Below, piece by piece: positions 1 through 8,255 of a stretch of 64,000 nt of DNA (positions are counted from its first letter, which is position 1; every line of letters starts with the position of its first letter). Under the pieces are notes generated by a model, which had not been told where the DNA came from, made no database searches, and was given only the letters and a program-made list of their open reading frames with translations. The position numbers and the translations under genes were made by a program. The DNA comes from an uncultured Acidobacteriota bacterium. GTDB lineage: Bacteria > Acidobacteriota > UBA6911 > RPQK01 > JAJDTT01. The stretch lies in assembly GCA_951812665.1 (NCBI GenBank), contig CATOST010000036.1, positions 310,001-374,000 on the forward strand, given 5' to 3'.

Positions 1-454
1 CCAGGCGGCCGTGGTCCGTTTCAGCGGAGACGACGTCGCGGCCGGGGGCCATCCAGCTCGATTCCCGATACGACACGCGCCCGGGCAGGTTCACGTCGAA
101 GAGGTGGATCTTTCGGTAACGGGCCAAGAGGGTCCCCGAGTGGTCGAACAGAAGACTGGTGTTGAAGACCCGGTCCCGGCCCTCGACCCGCTCGCAGAGG
201 CTGCCGGCCAACAAAGTGATCCGGTAACGGCGGGCCAGGTCCCTCATCCTCCGGCTGGTGGGACCCGGGACCGGCTCGGCGGCCCGGATCACCTGTTCCT
301 TGTGGCCCAGACAGTTGAAGAGTTCGGGTAGCGCTACGAGCCGGGCTCCCCGCTCGGCCGCCTCCCGGACCAGCCGCTCGGCGGCCTCCAGATTGCGCTC
401 CTTGTCCTCTCCCGAGGTCATCTGAATCGCCGCCGCCCAATAGGAGTCGCCCAT
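1..454 (-). CDS. Carbon-nitrogen hydrolase (nitrilase superfamily), 3' end outside window
   Basis: The first 151 residues of a carbon-nitrogen hydrolase are visible; the C-terminus with the catalytic Cys lies beyond base 1. The protein starts MGDSYWAAAIQM, the usual first beta strand. It carries the catalytic Glu in LPELFN (about residue 44) and the catalytic Lys in YRKIHLFDV (about residue 115). Relatives hydrolyse omega-amides or nitriles in the cytoplasm; the HLFDV stretch resembles the Nit/omega-amidase branch, but the exact substrate cannot be told. The start is supported by a GGAGGAG Shine-Dalgarno just upstream. The gene is divergent from the PIG-L gene. Confidence 0.88.
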   Translation of the reverse strand, partial: MGDSYWAAAIQMTSGEDKERNLEAAERLVREAAERGARLVALPELFNCLGHKEQVIRAAEPVPGPTSRRMRDLARRYRITLLAGSLCERVEGRDRVFNTSLLFDHSGTLLARYRKIHLFDVNLPGRVSYRESSWMAPGRDVVSAETDHGRL

Positions 455-558
455 GCCTCCTCCGCTCCGAGACTGATATGATTCTACAGGTTTCGTGCTG
501 GGCCGCGCCGCTGGCGGCTGCATACACGATCCTGTTCCCAGTCCCGAGAGTTCCGTCT

Positions 559-3186
559 ATGGATCCCGAGAGACTCGATATCGACCGCTTGGAGACAGCA
601 CGACCCCGAAGAGTATTGGTTGGCTTGGCGAGGCTTCTGCTGCTGTCGGCGTTCTCCCTTCTGCTGGCCGCGACTCCACCGGAGCTGGAAGAGGATCAGG
701 GGCTGACCGGCTTCGGCCTGGCGTTGCGGCGTCTTCCGACCACGGGCTCTCTCCTTTGCATCACCGCCCACCCCGACGACGAAAATAACGCCGTCCTGGC
801 CAAGGTGAGCCGGGGGCTCGGGATTCGTACCGCGCTTTTGAGCCTGACCCGGGGCGACGGAGGACAGAACGAGATCGGTCCGGAACTGTTCGAGGCCCTG
901 GGAGTGCTCAGGACCCAGGAGCTCATGCGGGTGCACCGCTTCGACGGCGCCGGTCAATACTTCACGCGAGCCTATGAGTTCGGCTACTCCTTCAGCGTCG
1001 AAGAGACCCTGGAACGCTGGGGCGAGGAGGTGCTGCGGGATGTGGTCCGGGTGATTCGGGAGTTTCGGCCCGACGTGATCTTGACTCTCAACCCCGGCGG
1101 TGCGGGGGGAGGACAACATCATCAGGCCTCGGCGCGACTGGCAGCGCAGGCCTTCGAACTGGCCGCGGACCCCTCTCGTTTCCCGGAGCAGCTCGAGGAG
1201 GGGCTCCGGACCTGGCGGCCCTCCCGGCTTTTTCAAGCCCCGGGCGTGGGTTGGGCTTGGGGAGACGGGCGCTCCGCCCCGGGTCGCGCAGCCGCCATCG
1301 AAGTGGGCGACTATGACCCGCTGTTGGGAGAATCCTACGCCGAGTTTGGTGCCCGGGCCCGGAGCAGCCACCGCTGCCAGGGGATGAACATCTTGCCCGA
1401 GCCGGGATCGCGGACGGCTTACTACCGGCTGGTCCAGGGCGATTCGAAGCTGGGGGACGGCACCGGCTTCTTCGGTGGCCTCGATACCTCATTGGGAAGA
1501 GTGGCCCGGCATGACCCGGATTTGGCCGGCGGCTTGGAGAGCCTCCGGCGGCTGATCCGGCAGATCCGCGACGACTACGTCGGGTTCCGGATCGAGCAGG
1601 CGGCCGCGGGAGTCATGCAAGGCTTGGAGCTGGTCCGGAAGATGACGGCCCAGACCGGCAATGCGGAGGCTCGATTTCTTCTTCGCGCAAAGGAGGAGGA
1701 CTTTCTCGCCGCCGCCGGCAAGGGGAACTTCACCTACCTGGACGCACTGGTCCGGCAGAGCCGGGACGGACGCGTCAATCCGGGTGAAGAAGTTTCGGTC
1801 CAGGTCCGCTTTCTGAGCCGTTCCGGGAATCCGGCTCGCTTGCGCTCGGTGCAGTTGTCGGGCGCTGGCGATTGGAACGTCCGCAGCCTGGGCCGATCCG
1901 GTCACACCAGCGAGTTCCGGGTCACGGTCCCGGCCGAAGCCGGCTACACGCAGCCGTACTGGTTTCGGCGCGATTCGAATATCGATCTTTTTTCGGTCCG
2001 CGAGGGCTTCAGCGGAGTGGAGGCGGTAACTCCACCGGCCCTGCAGGCCCGGGTCACGTACGCCAGGGACGAGGTCGAAGCCGCCTTGGAGGTTCCGGTC
2101 CAGTACCGCTGGTTCGATCCCGTGATCGGAGGAGAGCGGCGAAGGGAACTTCAGGTGGTGCCGGAAGTGACCCTGGTCTTACAGCCGGAGGTCCGGATCT
2201 TCGTTCCGGGTGCCTCGCAAGGGAAGACCTTTCACGTCCGGGCGGAGAACGAGCGCCCCGGGAGTCTCGACACGGTTGTGGAACTGCTTGCGCCGAAGGG
2301 TTGGCGGGTGAATCCCCGATCTCGAGATCTGTCGTTCCGGCGGGAGGGGGAAACCGCCACCGTCACGTTTGAAGTGGAGCCTCCGAAAGATCTCGAGGCG
2401 GGCAGGTACCGGCTCGACGCCCGGGCGAGAGTCGGAGCCAGAACCTACACTCAGGGCTACCGGTCCATCGACTATCACCACGTCGAGACCCGGCACCTTT
2501 ATCGGCATGCCCGGTCGCTGGTCCAGGCGTTTGACGTGAGGGTGGCCCCGGTCCGGGTCGGCTACGTGATGGGAGTCGGAGACCAGGTCCCTGCCGCCAT
2601 CGAGGACCTGGGATTGGATCTCACCTATCTGGACGCCTCGGATCTGGCCGAGGGTGACCTGTCCCGCTTCGACGTCATCGTGACTGGAGTCCGGGCCTAC
2701 CTGAATCGCGCGGATCTGAGATCCAACAATCATCGGCTTCTGGAATACGTGCGCCGGGGAGGGCATTTGGTGGTCCAGTACAACAAGTACGAGTTCAACC
2801 GGGAGCAGTACGGCCCCTATCCGGCACGCATTCACCGTCCCCACGACCGGGTCACCGACGAGACGTCACCAGTGCGCATTTTGGAACCCGATCATCCCGT
2901 GCTGAGCTGGCCGAACACCATCACCGATGCCGATTGGAAGGGATGGGTCCAGGAACGGGGTCTCTATTTCCTGGGAGAATGGGACCCCGCCTATCGGCCG
3001 CTGCTGGAGCTGCAGGACCCCTTCCCCTACAACCCCGAGGCCAAGCGGGGAGCCCTGGTCGTCGCCGCCTACGGGGAGGGAACCTACGTCTACACGGGTC
3101 TGGGATTTTTCAGGCAACTCCCCGCCGGCGTCCCCGGCGCCTTCCGGCTCTGGGCCAATCTGCTTTCCCTGGGCAAGTCTCCTTAA
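559..3186 (+). CDS. PIG-L/LmbE family deacetylase with C-terminal NEW3-like and ThuA-like regions, exported
   Basis: A PIG-L/LmbE-type zinc deacetylase domain lies at the N-terminus, with the metal motif AHPDDE at residues 70-75 and later GGGQHHQ. These enzymes remove N-acetyl groups from sugars such as GlcNAc derivatives. About 875 residues is far longer than a bare LmbE protein (about 230). The middle contains a beta-sandwich region that reads like a NEW3/CARDB-type domain (FHVRAENERPGS). The last 200 residues (VGYVMGVGDQVP, VRRGGHLVVQYN) resemble a glutamine-amidotransferase-like ThuA fold. A hydrophobic segment after Arg-rich residues (VLVGLARLLLLSAFSLLLA) suggests export or anchoring. 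I chose the ATG at 559 because it leaves 104 bp of shared promoter space with the divergent nitrilase gene; an in-frame ATG at 478 would leave only 23 bp. Confidence 0.85.
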   Translation: MDPERLDIDRLETARPRRVLVGLARLLLLSAFSLLLAATPPELEEDQGLTGFGLALRRLPTTGSLLCITAHPDDENNAVLAKVSRGLGIRTALLSLTRGDGGQNEIGPELFEALGVLRTQELMRVHRFDGAGQYFTRAYEFGYSFSVEETLERWGEEVLRDVVRVIREFRPDVILTLNPGGAGGGQHHQASARLAAQAFELAADPSRFPEQLEEGLRTWRPSRLFQAPGVGWAWGDGRSAPGRAAAIEVGDYDPLLGESYAEFGARARSSHRCQGMNILPEPGSRTAYYRLVQGDSKLGDGTGFFGGLDTSLGRVARHDPDLAGGLESLRRLIRQIRDDYVGFRIEQAAAGVMQGLELVRKMTAQTGNAEARFLLRAKEEDFLAAAGKGNFTYLDALVRQSRDGRVNPGEEVSVQVRFLSRSGNPARLRSVQLSGAGDWNVRSLGRSGHTSEFRVTVPAEAGYTQPYWFRRDSNIDLFSVREGFSGVEAVTPPALQARVTYARDEVEAALEVPVQYRWFDPVIGGERRRELQVVPEVTLVLQPEVRIFVPGASQGKTFHVRAENERPGSLDTVVELLAPKGWRVNPRSRDLSFRREGETATVTFEVEPPKDLEAGRYRLDARARVGARTYTQGYRSIDYHHVETRHLYRHARSLVQAFDVRVAPVRVGYVMGVGDQVPAAIEDLGLDLTYLDASDLAEGDLSRFDVIVTGVRAYLNRADLRSNNHRLLEYVRRGGHLVVQYNKYEFNREQYGPYPARIHRPHDRVTDETSPVRILEPDHPVLSWPNTITDADWKGWVQERGLYFLGEWDPAYRPLLELQDPFPYNPEAKRGALVVAAYGEGTYVYTGLGFFRQLPAGVPGAFRLWANLLSLGKSP

Positions 3187-3243
3187 TGTTTCCTCTTCTC
3201 TCTTTCCTCATTTCCTCACTCCTCTTTCCTCTAGAATGACCCA

Positions 3244-4344
3244 ATGCTCTCCCTTGGGATCGTCGGCCTGCCCAACGTAGGCAAGTCCACGCTCTTCAAT
3301 GCGCTGACCTCGGGAGCGGCCGGCGTATCCAATTATCCTTTTGCCACCATCGACCAGAACGTGGGCCAGGTGCCGGTCCCCGACCCGAGGCTCCTGGAAC
3401 TGGAGCGGTTGCTGGCGCCCAGCGAATGCACCCCCTGCTTCGTCCAGTTCATCGACATTGCCGGTCTGGTCCGGGGAGCCAGCCGGGGCGAGGGCCTGGG
3501 CAACCAGTTCCTGGGGCACATGCGGCAAGTCGACGCTCTCATCCATCTGGTCCGCTGCTTCCCGGACCCGGATATCGTCCACGTCCTGGATCGGGTTGAC
3601 CCCGCCCGGGACGTATCGGTGGTGGAAACGGAGCTGTTGTTGGCCGATCTGGAGGTCCTCAGCCGGATCGTCTCCAAGCAGCAGAACACCTGGAGGACCG
3701 ATCCCCGGAAACACGCCTGGGAAAGGGAGCAGCTTCTTCTGTTCCAAGAATATCTGGAAAAAGGGATTCCCCTCAGGTCGTTGAACCTTGACCGGCAAGC
3801 CCGGCGGCGGCTCAAGGGACTGGGGCTCTTGACGGGAAAGCCGGTGGTCTACGTGGCCAACGTCGCCGAGGAGGACTATTCGCTCGGGGAGGACCCGCCC
3901 TGCGTCCGGTCGCTCAAGGAGGAGGTGGCTCGGTCCGGCCTAACCTCGGTTCTGGTAGTTTCGGCATCCCTGGATCATGAGCTCCAGCAGTTGGAGCCGG
4001 AGGAAAGGGAAGAGTTCCAGGATGAATTGGACTTGCCGTCTTCGGGCCCGGAGCGCCTGATCAGAAAGGGTTTTCAACTTCTGGACCTGGCGACCTTCTA
4101 CACCATCGCCCGGAACAAGCTCCGGGCCTGGGAGATTCCCCGGGGCACGCCGGCCGTCCGGGCGGCCGGGAAGATCCACACCGACATGGAACGGGGATTC
4201 ATCCGCGCCCAGGTGGCTTCGGGCGCGGAGTTGTGCCGGATCGGGAGTTGGAAAGAGATGCACCACAAGGGCCTGATCCGCACCGAGGGCAGGGAATACG
4301 AGATTCAGGACGGAGACGTAGTGGAGTTTCTCTTTACGCCGTAA
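3244..4344 (+). CDS. ychF: Redox-regulated ATPase YchF (Obg-like)
   Basis: A universally conserved Obg-family P-loop protein of 366 residues, the normal YchF length. It has G1 motif GLPNVGKST (8-16), DIAG Walker B (71-74) and NVAEE at 206-210. This last is the YchF replacement of the NKxD guanine-specificity motif and explains ATP preference. A TGS domain follows at the C-terminus (VRAAGKIHTDMERGFIRAQV). The protein binds ribosomes and is linked to translation and oxidative-stress control; it is cytoplasmic. The start MLSLGIVGLPNVGKS fits family N-termini. It lies 57 bp after the PIG-L gene and no terminator is visible, so read-through is possible. Confidence 0.96.
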   Translation: MLSLGIVGLPNVGKSTLFNALTSGAAGVSNYPFATIDQNVGQVPVPDPRLLELERLLAPSECTPCFVQFIDIAGLVRGASRGEGLGNQFLGHMRQVDALIHLVRCFPDPDIVHVLDRVDPARDVSVVETELLLADLEVLSRIVSKQQNTWRTDPRKHAWEREQLLLFQEYLEKGIPLRSLNLDRQARRRLKGLGLLTGKPVVYVANVAEEDYSLGEDPPCVRSLKEEVARSGLTSVLVVSASLDHELQQLEPEEREEFQDELDLPSSGPERLIRKGFQLLDLATFYTIARNKLRAWEIPRGTPAVRAAGKIHTDMERGFIRAQVASGAELCRIGSWKEMHHKGLIRTEGREYEIQDGDVVEFLFTP

Positions 4345-4411
4345 ATTACCGCGCTTGCTGCTGCCGCCGCCGGAGGCAGCGGACAGCCTCCCCGTGCATA
4401 ATACCGGCGCG

Positions 4412-5647
4412 ATGCCAGACTCCGAAGCTTCCCGGCCGGGCGTTTTTCTCAGGACCTTCCAGGCTTTTCGGTACCGGGACTACCGGCTGGTCTGGATCGG
4501 TGCCTGCACATCCGCCATCGGGACCTGGATGCAGACGACGGCCCAGGCCTGGCTGGTCCTCACCCTGACCAACTCCCCCTTCTATCTCGGTTTGATCGGA
4601 TTTCTTTCCCAGTTGCCCGTCGTCCTGCTGTCCCTTTTGGGAGGTGCCGCCGCCGATCGTGTGGATCGGAGAAAGCTTCTGCTCTTTTCCCAGTACAGCC
4701 AGATGGTCTCCGCGTTCATCCTGACGATTCTGGTCTTCGCCGGGGTGGTTCAGCTTTGGCATTTCCTGGTCCTGGTGACGGTGGTGGGGACGGCCCAGGC
4801 GTTCGGAGCTCCGGCCTACCCGGCTCTGATGGTGGGGCTCGTGAAGCGCCGGGACCTGGCCAACGCGGTTGCGCTGAATTCGATCCAGTTCAATCTGGCT
4901 CTGGTCATCGGTCCGGTACTGGCGGGGTTGATCATGACCTCCTACGGCGCCGTCACCTGCTTCGGACTCAACGGGCTCTCCTTCCTGGCGGTGATCTGTA
5001 GCCTCTACCTGGTCAAGAGCAGTTTTCTTCCCGGCGCCCAAAAGGAAACGGTCTGGGAGGGGATCCGGAACGGTCTCCAATTCGTCCGCGCTCGCAAGTC
5101 GCTCTGGCAACTGAGCCTTCTGGGATTCGTCCTGACCTTCAGCGCCCTTCCCATGACGACTCTCCTGCCGGTTTACGCCCGGGACATCTACGGTCTGGGG
5201 TCCGAGGGGTATGCCGGGATGATGACCTGCTCGGGCGTCGGAGCCGTGGTGGGGGCCCTGATCTCGGCCAACCTGGGATGGATGAGCCATAGAGGCCGGT
5301 TCAGCATTCAGGTCCAGGTCGTGCTGGCCCTGCTGCTGGCCCTGTTCGCCGTCTCCACGAACCTCTACGTCGGGCTGTTGCTCCTCTTCCTGTGCCGGGT
5401 CTGCCTGATGGTGCTGTTTTCCTCCGTCATGTCGCTGGTCCAGGAAGGCGCGACCGAAGAGATGCGCGGACGAGTCTTGAGCATCTTCAATCTGGCCATG
5501 AGGGGGGGGATGCCGATTGGAAACCTGGTGGCCGGATTCCTTGCCTCCCGCATTTCCACGCCCTTTTCCCTACTCGTGGGCAGCGCGCTACTGGGAGGGG
5601 TCGCTCTCTATTGCCTCTTCTTCCGGGTCCGTGTCACACGGCTGTAA
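4412..5647 (+). CDS. MFS transporter (EntS/MFS_3-like exporter)
   Basis: A polytopic membrane protein of about 411 residues with the pattern of a major facilitator: FRTFQAFRYRDYRLVWIGA before the first helix, the loop motif GGAAADRVDRRKLL between helices 2 and 3, and about 12 hydrophobic helices. The TAIGTWMQ-like start (SAIGTWMQTTAQAWLVL) is typical of the MFS_3 group that includes the enterobactin exporter EntS. Substrate cannot be inferred from sequence or context. An in-frame TTG lies at 4355, but the ATG at 4412 (MPDSEASRPG) gives the usual short cytoplasmic leader. It follows ychF by 67 bp. Confidence 0.88.
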   Translation: MPDSEASRPGVFLRTFQAFRYRDYRLVWIGACTSAIGTWMQTTAQAWLVLTLTNSPFYLGLIGFLSQLPVVLLSLLGGAAADRVDRRKLLLFSQYSQMVSAFILTILVFAGVVQLWHFLVLVTVVGTAQAFGAPAYPALMVGLVKRRDLANAVALNSIQFNLALVIGPVLAGLIMTSYGAVTCFGLNGLSFLAVICSLYLVKSSFLPGAQKETVWEGIRNGLQFVRARKSLWQLSLLGFVLTFSALPMTTLLPVYARDIYGLGSEGYAGMMTCSGVGAVVGALISANLGWMSHRGRFSIQVQVVLALLLALFAVSTNLYVGLLLLFLCRVCLMVLFSSVMSLVQEGATEEMRGRVLSIFNLAMRGGMPIGNLVAGFLASRISTPFSLLVGSALLGGVALYCLFFRVRVTRL

Positions 5648-5956
5648 CGGTTCGACGTTCCCGGAGAAAAATCTGGCCACTCAAGAATGATCCGCACGCG
5701 CGGCGTTCAACTCTTCGCCGATCAGGTCGAGGATTTCTCGTTGGTCGTATCGCGCATTGCGGTCCTTGACCTCGGTAACAGTCAGGTCGAAAATCCGGCG
5801 CCGCACGGCTTCATCGATTCTTCGCCGGAGCGGTGGCTTTCCAGCCGACGACTCTTCGTCTGGCCCCGTCTTGCTCCGCTTCGGACCGAAGAGGGCACTT
5901 CTCGGCTTCCAGTCGTAGTAGACTGAATCGGAACTCATTCAGGGCCGGGAGTCGTC
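5648..5956. other. Intergenic region with a copy of dispersed repeat B and a weak small ORF
   Basis: These 309 bp hold no recognised gene. Bases 5851-5897 carry a copy of a sequence found again at 28452-28498 (see findings). An 85-codon open frame on the minus strand overlaps this repeat. No terminator hairpin followed by a T-run is visible after the MFS gene. Confidence 0.5.
5681..5938 (-). CDS. Possible small hypothetical protein (85 aa)
   Basis: An 85-codon frame beginning at an ATG at 5938. The product is hydrophilic and charged, with a Lys/Arg-rich middle (PPLRRRIDEAVRRR) and a helical C-terminus (REILDLIGEELNAARA). I do not recognise it. The first 30 codons overlap dispersed repeat B, which argues that the N-terminus at least may be fortuitous. 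No good Shine-Dalgarno precedes the ATG. Its frame lies antisense to the region just upstream of the DsbA-like gene. Confidence 0.25.
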   Translation of the reverse strand: MSSDSVYYDWKPRSALFGPKRSKTGPDEESSAGKPPLRRRIDEAVRRRIFDLTVTEVKDRNARYDQREILDLIGEELNAARADHS

Positions 5957-7045
5957 ATGAAGTACGCATCACACTGGAACGACCGTCGGCGTGGAGTCCT
6001 GCTGAATCTGGCTGTCCTGGTGTCGGTTGGCTGCACGGAGGCATCGATGGCCGCCCAGCCGGCAAAGGGCCGTGTGCTGGCCCGGGTCAACGGAGTGGCG
6101 GTGACGCAGGACGAGGTCCGCCAAGCCGCGGCCTCGGACCTGAAGAAGCTCCGGTTGACCCGCCTTCAGTACGAGGCGAAGCACAAGCAGAAGGTCCACG
6201 ACGCGGTCGAGTCGAATCTGAATCGGCTGGTGGGCCTGAAACTGGTGGAGCAGGAAGCGGAGCGGCGGTCGCTTCCGGTCCAGGAGCTGCTGCGGCAGGA
6301 AGTCAGCGCCAGCGTGAAAGAGCCGACCGATCAGGAGGTTGCCAGTTTTTACCAGGGCAACCGGAAGAAGCTGAAGAAGTCCCTGGAGGAGATGTCCGGA
6401 GAGATTCGGAGATACCTGAGCCGGCAACGGTACCAGAAACGCTATCAGGCATTCGTGGATCGTCTCAAGGCGGCGAGCCGGGTCGAGTCGTTCCTGGAGC
6501 CGAACCGGGTGGAGATCCGGACCTTGAGCAGTCCGTCTCTGGGACCGGTGGACGCGCCGATCACCCTGGTGGAGTTTTCCGACTTCCAGTGCCCCTACTG
6601 CGCGCGTCTCGCCCCCGTCGTGAAAAGGATCGCGGGCGAGTATCCAGGGCAGGTCCGGGTGGTCTTCCGGCAGTTTCCCCTGAGAAGTATCCATGCGCAC
6701 GCCCAGAAGGCGGCGGAGGCTTCCCTGTGCGCTTTCGATCAGGGCCGGTTCTGGGAGATGCACGACGCCCTTTTCGCAGAGATCAAGAAGTTGGAGCCCG
6801 AGGACTTGACGGCCAGGGCCAAGAAACTGAATCTGGACCTGGAGGCATTCAACCAGTGTCTGCAGTCAGGCAAGTATGCGGCCGCCGTCCAGCAGGACCT
6901 GGAGGACGGCATGGTGGCCGGAGTCTCAGGGACGCCGGCGGTCTATATCAACGGCCGGGTGCTGAAAGGTTCCAAACCCTACGACGGCATCAAGAAAGTG
7001 ATCGAAGAGGAATTGCAGAGGGTGGGGAACCCTAGTCCCCGATGA
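5957..7045 (+). CDS. SurA_N-like plus DsbA-like thioredoxin-fold periplasmic protein
   Basis: A 362-residue exported protein combining two modules. Residues about 35-180 look like the N-terminal helical part of SurA/PpiC chaperones (RVLARVNGVAVTQDEVRQAA, VGLKLVEQEAERR), but no parvulin isomerase domain follows. Residues 185-360 are a DsbA/thioredoxin-like domain (PITLVEFSDFQCPYC) with catalytic CPYC at 212-215 and the cis-Pro loop GVSGTPAVYINGR. It probably handles disulfides in the envelope. The leader LLNLAVLVSVGC could be a signal peptide or an atypical lipobox with Cys26. GGGAG precedes the ATG. The stop overlaps the next gene by 4 bp (ATGA), so the two are translationally coupled. Confidence 0.85.
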   Translation: MKYASHWNDRRRGVLLNLAVLVSVGCTEASMAAQPAKGRVLARVNGVAVTQDEVRQAAASDLKKLRLTRLQYEAKHKQKVHDAVESNLNRLVGLKLVEQEAERRSLPVQELLRQEVSASVKEPTDQEVASFYQGNRKKLKKSLEEMSGEIRRYLSRQRYQKRYQAFVDRLKAASRVESFLEPNRVEIRTLSSPSLGPVDAPITLVEFSDFQCPYCARLAPVVKRIAGEYPGQVRVVFRQFPLRSIHAHAQKAAEASLCAFDQGRFWEMHDALFAEIKKLEPEDLTARAKKLNLDLEAFNQCLQSGKYAAAVQQDLEDGMVAGVSGTPAVYINGRVLKGSKPYDGIKKVIEEELQRVGNPSPR

Positions 7046-8157
7046 CGACTTCCGGCTCGGAGGCCTCACCTCGCAAATCCCCGCTGGTCTCCGCCGCTCT
7101 CACGGCATTGAGCCGGTGGGGTTGCCTGGCTGGGCTGTTCTTTTCCGCGTCTCAGCTTCACGCACACCAGGATTCGGTGGGCTACTGGTCGATTCAGGTG
7201 GAGCCGCCCCAGGTGCGGTCCACGATTCGCATCTCCATCCTGGACCTGAACTTTCTTCCCGAGTTGGACGCCAATAGCGACGGCGTCCTCGAGTATCAGG
7301 AAGTCTCGGCTCGGAGAGAGGACATCCAGTCTCGACTCCTGGAACACTTCTTGATTCGGAGCGGAGACCGCACGCCCGAGACCCGCGTCGAGAAGTTCCG
7401 GATCCTGGATTCAGGAGAACTGGAGTTGACCCTGGACCACCGTTTTCAGGAGCCACCGGGCGAACTTCAACTGGAATCCGCCTTCCACAAGCTCACCGAT
7501 GATCGTCACCAGACGTTTTGCCAGGTCAACATGGACGGGGAGCTGAGCCAGTACGTTCTGGATGTGAGCCGGCCGGTGGAGAAGATCGAGGTGCTGACGG
7601 GTTGGTCCGGTCTTGCCCGCCGCGCGAGCCGTTTCCTGGTTCTGGGCGTCGAGCACATCCTTACCGGTTACGATCACCTGGCGTTTCTGTTGGGGCTGAT
7701 CATCCTGGGAGGAGCCCTGAGGTCGCTCATCGGCGTCGTCTCCTCCTTCACGGTGGCCCATAGCCTGACGCTGATTGCGGCCACTCTGGACCTGGTCATC
7801 CTGCCCACCCGGTTCGTGGAGGCGGCCATTGCGCTGAGCATCTGCTATGTCGCTCTGGAGAACATGTTCGTGCGCGAGGTCCGGTACCGCTGGGTCATCA
7901 CCTTCTTCTTCGGGCTGATTCACGGATTCGGGTTTTCCAACGTGCTGCGGGAGATGCAGCTTCCCAAATCGGGATTGGCCGTCTCCCTGCTCTCCTTCAA
8001 TCTGGGGGTCGAGGTGGGACAGCTGGCGATACTTCTCCTCCTCTTCCCCGTGGTCCTCTACCTGAGCCGACGGCGCTGGCACTCGGTTGCCATTAATCTG
8101 GCATCCGCCCTGATGCTGGGTCTGGGAGGATTCTGGTTCATACAGCGGGTGACCTGA
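7042..8157 (+). CDS. HupE/UreJ-like membrane protein with EF-hand-like site
   Basis: A 371-residue protein. The N-terminus has a signal-like segment (CLAGLFFSASQLHAH) then an extracytoplasmic beta-rich domain with an EF-hand-like loop LDANSDGVLEYQEV near residues 74-87. The C-terminal half (HILTGYDHLAFLLGL, SFTVAHSLTLIAA, FFFGLIHGFGFSNVL) is the His-rich six-helix pattern of the HupE/UreJ_2 family. HupE/UreJ proteins are linked to nickel or cobalt uptake; this long version with an N-terminal domain is of unsure function. The His in GYDHLAF, AHSLTL and IHGFGF are the likely metal residues. It overlaps the preceding DsbA-like gene by 4 bp. Confidence 0.85.
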   Translation: MTTSGSEASPRKSPLVSAALTALSRWGCLAGLFFSASQLHAHQDSVGYWSIQVEPPQVRSTIRISILDLNFLPELDANSDGVLEYQEVSARREDIQSRLLEHFLIRSGDRTPETRVEKFRILDSGELELTLDHRFQEPPGELQLESAFHKLTDDRHQTFCQVNMDGELSQYVLDVSRPVEKIEVLTGWSGLARRASRFLVLGVEHILTGYDHLAFLLGLIILGGALRSLIGVVSSFTVAHSLTLIAATLDLVILPTRFVEAAIALSICYVALENMFVREVRYRWVITFFFGLIHGFGFSNVLREMQLPKSGLAVSLLSFNLGVEVGQLAILLLLFPVVLYLSRRRWHSVAINLASALMLGLGGFWFIQRVT

Positions 8158-8182
8158 CTGCCCCCCTGCAAGGCCTTGAAAA

Positions 8183-8212
8183 TTGACCTCGAAGGACCAT
8201 TACTGCTACTGT
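8183..8212 (+). promoter_or_regulatory. Possible sigma-70-type promoter for leuA
   Basis: TTGACC at 8183-8188 and TACTGT at 8207-8212 are separated by 18 bp, about 45 bp before the leuA ATG. The -10 match is poor, so this is a weak assignment. I see no leucine-rich leader peptide or T-box-like structure in the 98 bp gap. Confidence 0.25.
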
Positions 8213-8255
8213 TTAAGGCTATTTTTCGGTTGAGTCCAACTCTGAGAAGGGGCCC

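Noticed and set aside
5833-7035. A 400-codon plus-strand frame
   Set aside because: It overlaps the DsbA-like gene in another frame and is Gly/Arg/Pro-rich with no domain, typical of a GC-rich shadow.
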